DNA of 64,000 bases from Rathayibacter sp. SW19 (GTDB taxonomy: Bacteria > Actinomycetota > Actinomycetes > Actinomycetales > Microbacteriaceae). The position numbers and the translations under genes are program-made. Where the stretch lies: assembly GCF_030866825.1 (NCBI RefSeq), contig NZ_CP133020.1:1364001-1428000 (forward strand), written 5' to 3'. Shown one piece after another: positions 63,319 to 64,000 of this stretch. How positions within the stretch are numbered: position 1 is the first letter of the stretch; every line of letters starts with the position of its first letter. Below the pieces are notes generated by a model. The model saw only the letters and a program-made list of their open reading frames with translations, made no database searches and had not been told where the DNA came from.

Positions 63319-64000
63319 ATGCACGCGACACTATCCCGGACCCCTGAAGCGGCCGTGGCCCCAGCCGTCTCCGGCGACCGCCTCGCGCTGCTCGAGACCC
63401 TGTATGAGCGGATGCTTCTTGCCCGCGAACTCGACCTCGAGTCCGTCGCGATGCAGCGGCAGGGCATTATTCCCGGCTACGCGCCGGCGCGCGGTCAGGA
63501 AGCTGCGCAGGTCGGCAGTGCCAGCGCCCTGGATCGTGCGCGGGACTTCGCCTTTCCGACCTACCGCGAACTCGGCGTCGCCGTTGCTCTCGGTGCCGAC
63601 CTCGTCGGCTATCTGGCCTCGCACCAGGGCAGTTGGCACGGAGGCATGTATGACTTTGCCGCCGCCCGGCTTGCACCGATCAACGCCGTTGTGGGCGCGC
63701 CCGCGCCGCACGCCATGGGCTGGGCGTTGGGGGAGAAGCTCGCCGGCCGCAGCGGTGCGTCGATCGCGTACTTCGGCGATGGCGCGAGCTCGCAGGGCGA
63801 CATTCACGAGGCGATGAACTTCGCCGGCGTCTGGAACCTGCCGGTCGTCTTCTTCTGCCAGAACAACGGCTGGGCCATCTCCCTGCCGACCAGCGGGCAG
63901 GTCGCGGGCGGTTCCGTCGCGGCGCGCGCCGCCGGCTACGGCATGCCTGGCGTTCGCGTCAATGGCAACGATGTGCTTGCGGTCTACGACGAGGTGACGG
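63319..64000 (+). CDS. pdhA: 2-oxo acid dehydrogenase E1 component, alpha subunit (cut by window end)
   Basis: The first 227 codons are present, with no stop before the window end. After MHATLSRTPEAAVAPAV come LYERMLLARELDLESVAMQRQG, PGYAPARGQEAAQVG, FAFPTYRELGVAVALG and the thiamine-diphosphate motif GDGASSQGDIHEAMNFAGVW ending in CQNNGWAIS. This is the alpha chain of pyruvate or branched-chain 2-oxo acid dehydrogenase, which decarboxylates the acid and passes the acyl group to E2. AAGGAGG lies 4 nt before the ATG. The beta subunit and E2 should follow outside the window. Which acid is used cannot be decided. Confidence 0.88.
   Translation, partial: MHATLSRTPEAAVAPAVSGDRLALLETLYERMLLARELDLESVAMQRQGIIPGYAPARGQEAAQVGSASALDRARDFAFPTYRELGVAVALGADLVGYLASHQGSWHGGMYDFAAARLAPINAVVGAPAPHAMGWALGEKLAGRSGASIAYFGDGASSQGDIHEAMNFAGVWNLPVVFFCQNNGWAISLPTSGQVAGGSVAARAAGYGMPGVRVNGNDVLAVYDEVT

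Overview
The window is high-GC actinobacterial DNA, most probably from Microbacteriaceae. I base this on the codon bias (constant ggatgcc/gcatccg), the frequent -10-like hexamers only 6-7 nt before start codons (leaderless genes), a 6C-type small RNA, and a gene order (acsA, tad pilus genes, topA, tmk, holB) that resembles the one I recall from other actinobacteria. No rRNA, CRISPR array, phage or intact insertion sequence was seen. Two tRNA genes are present: Pro-CGG on the minus strand and Thr-CGT on the plus strand.

Region 1-8.8 kb is accessory. A small catabolic group (fumarylacetoacetate-hydrolase family enzyme, barbiturase/cyanuric acid hydrolase, MFS transporter) with visibly lower GC is followed by about 3.5 kb of decayed DNA. 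The decayed stretch holds a GH84 glycosidase wrecked by deletions and frameshifts and a remnant of a vapC toxin gene. An intact vapBC pair comes next.

Region 8.8-24.4 kb is a coherent carbohydrate locus: polyol dehydrogenase, single-ATPase-domain ABC importer, SDR, a P-loop kinase fused to a HAD phosphatase, two paralogous FGGY kinases, a PfkB kinase, two different class I aldolases, a ManA-like isomerase, a Gfo/Idh/MocA oxidoreductase and a LacI regulator. All three divergent promoter regions carry the same palindrome, TGACACCGGTGTCA, overlapping or close to -35 elements. Six transcription units therefore look like one LacI-controlled regulon. The substrate is not known; a hexitol or ketohexose taken through phosphorylated ketose to triose phosphates is my inference.

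Region 24.4-35 kb mixes repeats, gene fragments and secreted proteins. Three secreted or exported proteins around an ArsR/SufR-like regulator share a promoter-proximal motif (CTCTAAAA, in two cases followed after 8 nt by GATTAGTG). A flavin monooxygenase/AmiS pair, a PPOX-family oxidoreductase, UDP-glucose dehydrogenase and a HAD phosphatase follow. The UDP-glucose dehydrogenase gene carries an in-frame insertion made of an interspersed repeat.

Region 35-64 kb is mostly core. It holds an SGNH hydrolase, two paralogous class A penicillin-binding proteins flanking a metallophosphoesterase, a RidA pair, acsA, 6C RNA, tad pilus genes, topA-tmk-holB, a secreted S33 peptidase, a TetR regulator, an oxidoreductase, a D-Ala-D-Ala carboxypeptidase, pncA, and the start of a 2-oxo acid dehydrogenase E1 alpha gene cut by the window end.

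Three interspersed repeat families recur: a GGTCGAGTAG...TATCGAGACC family (at 7.2, 24.7-25.0, 32.5, 38.6-39.1 and 59.0-59.3 kb), a 45-64 bp palindrome centred on CGCCTTACATAAGG (7.9, 24.9 and 34.4 kb), and an 80-bp hairpin element (three copies at 54.8-55.2 kb, one relative at 62.4 kb). The first family has entered coding sequence at least once and supplies a stop codon at least once.
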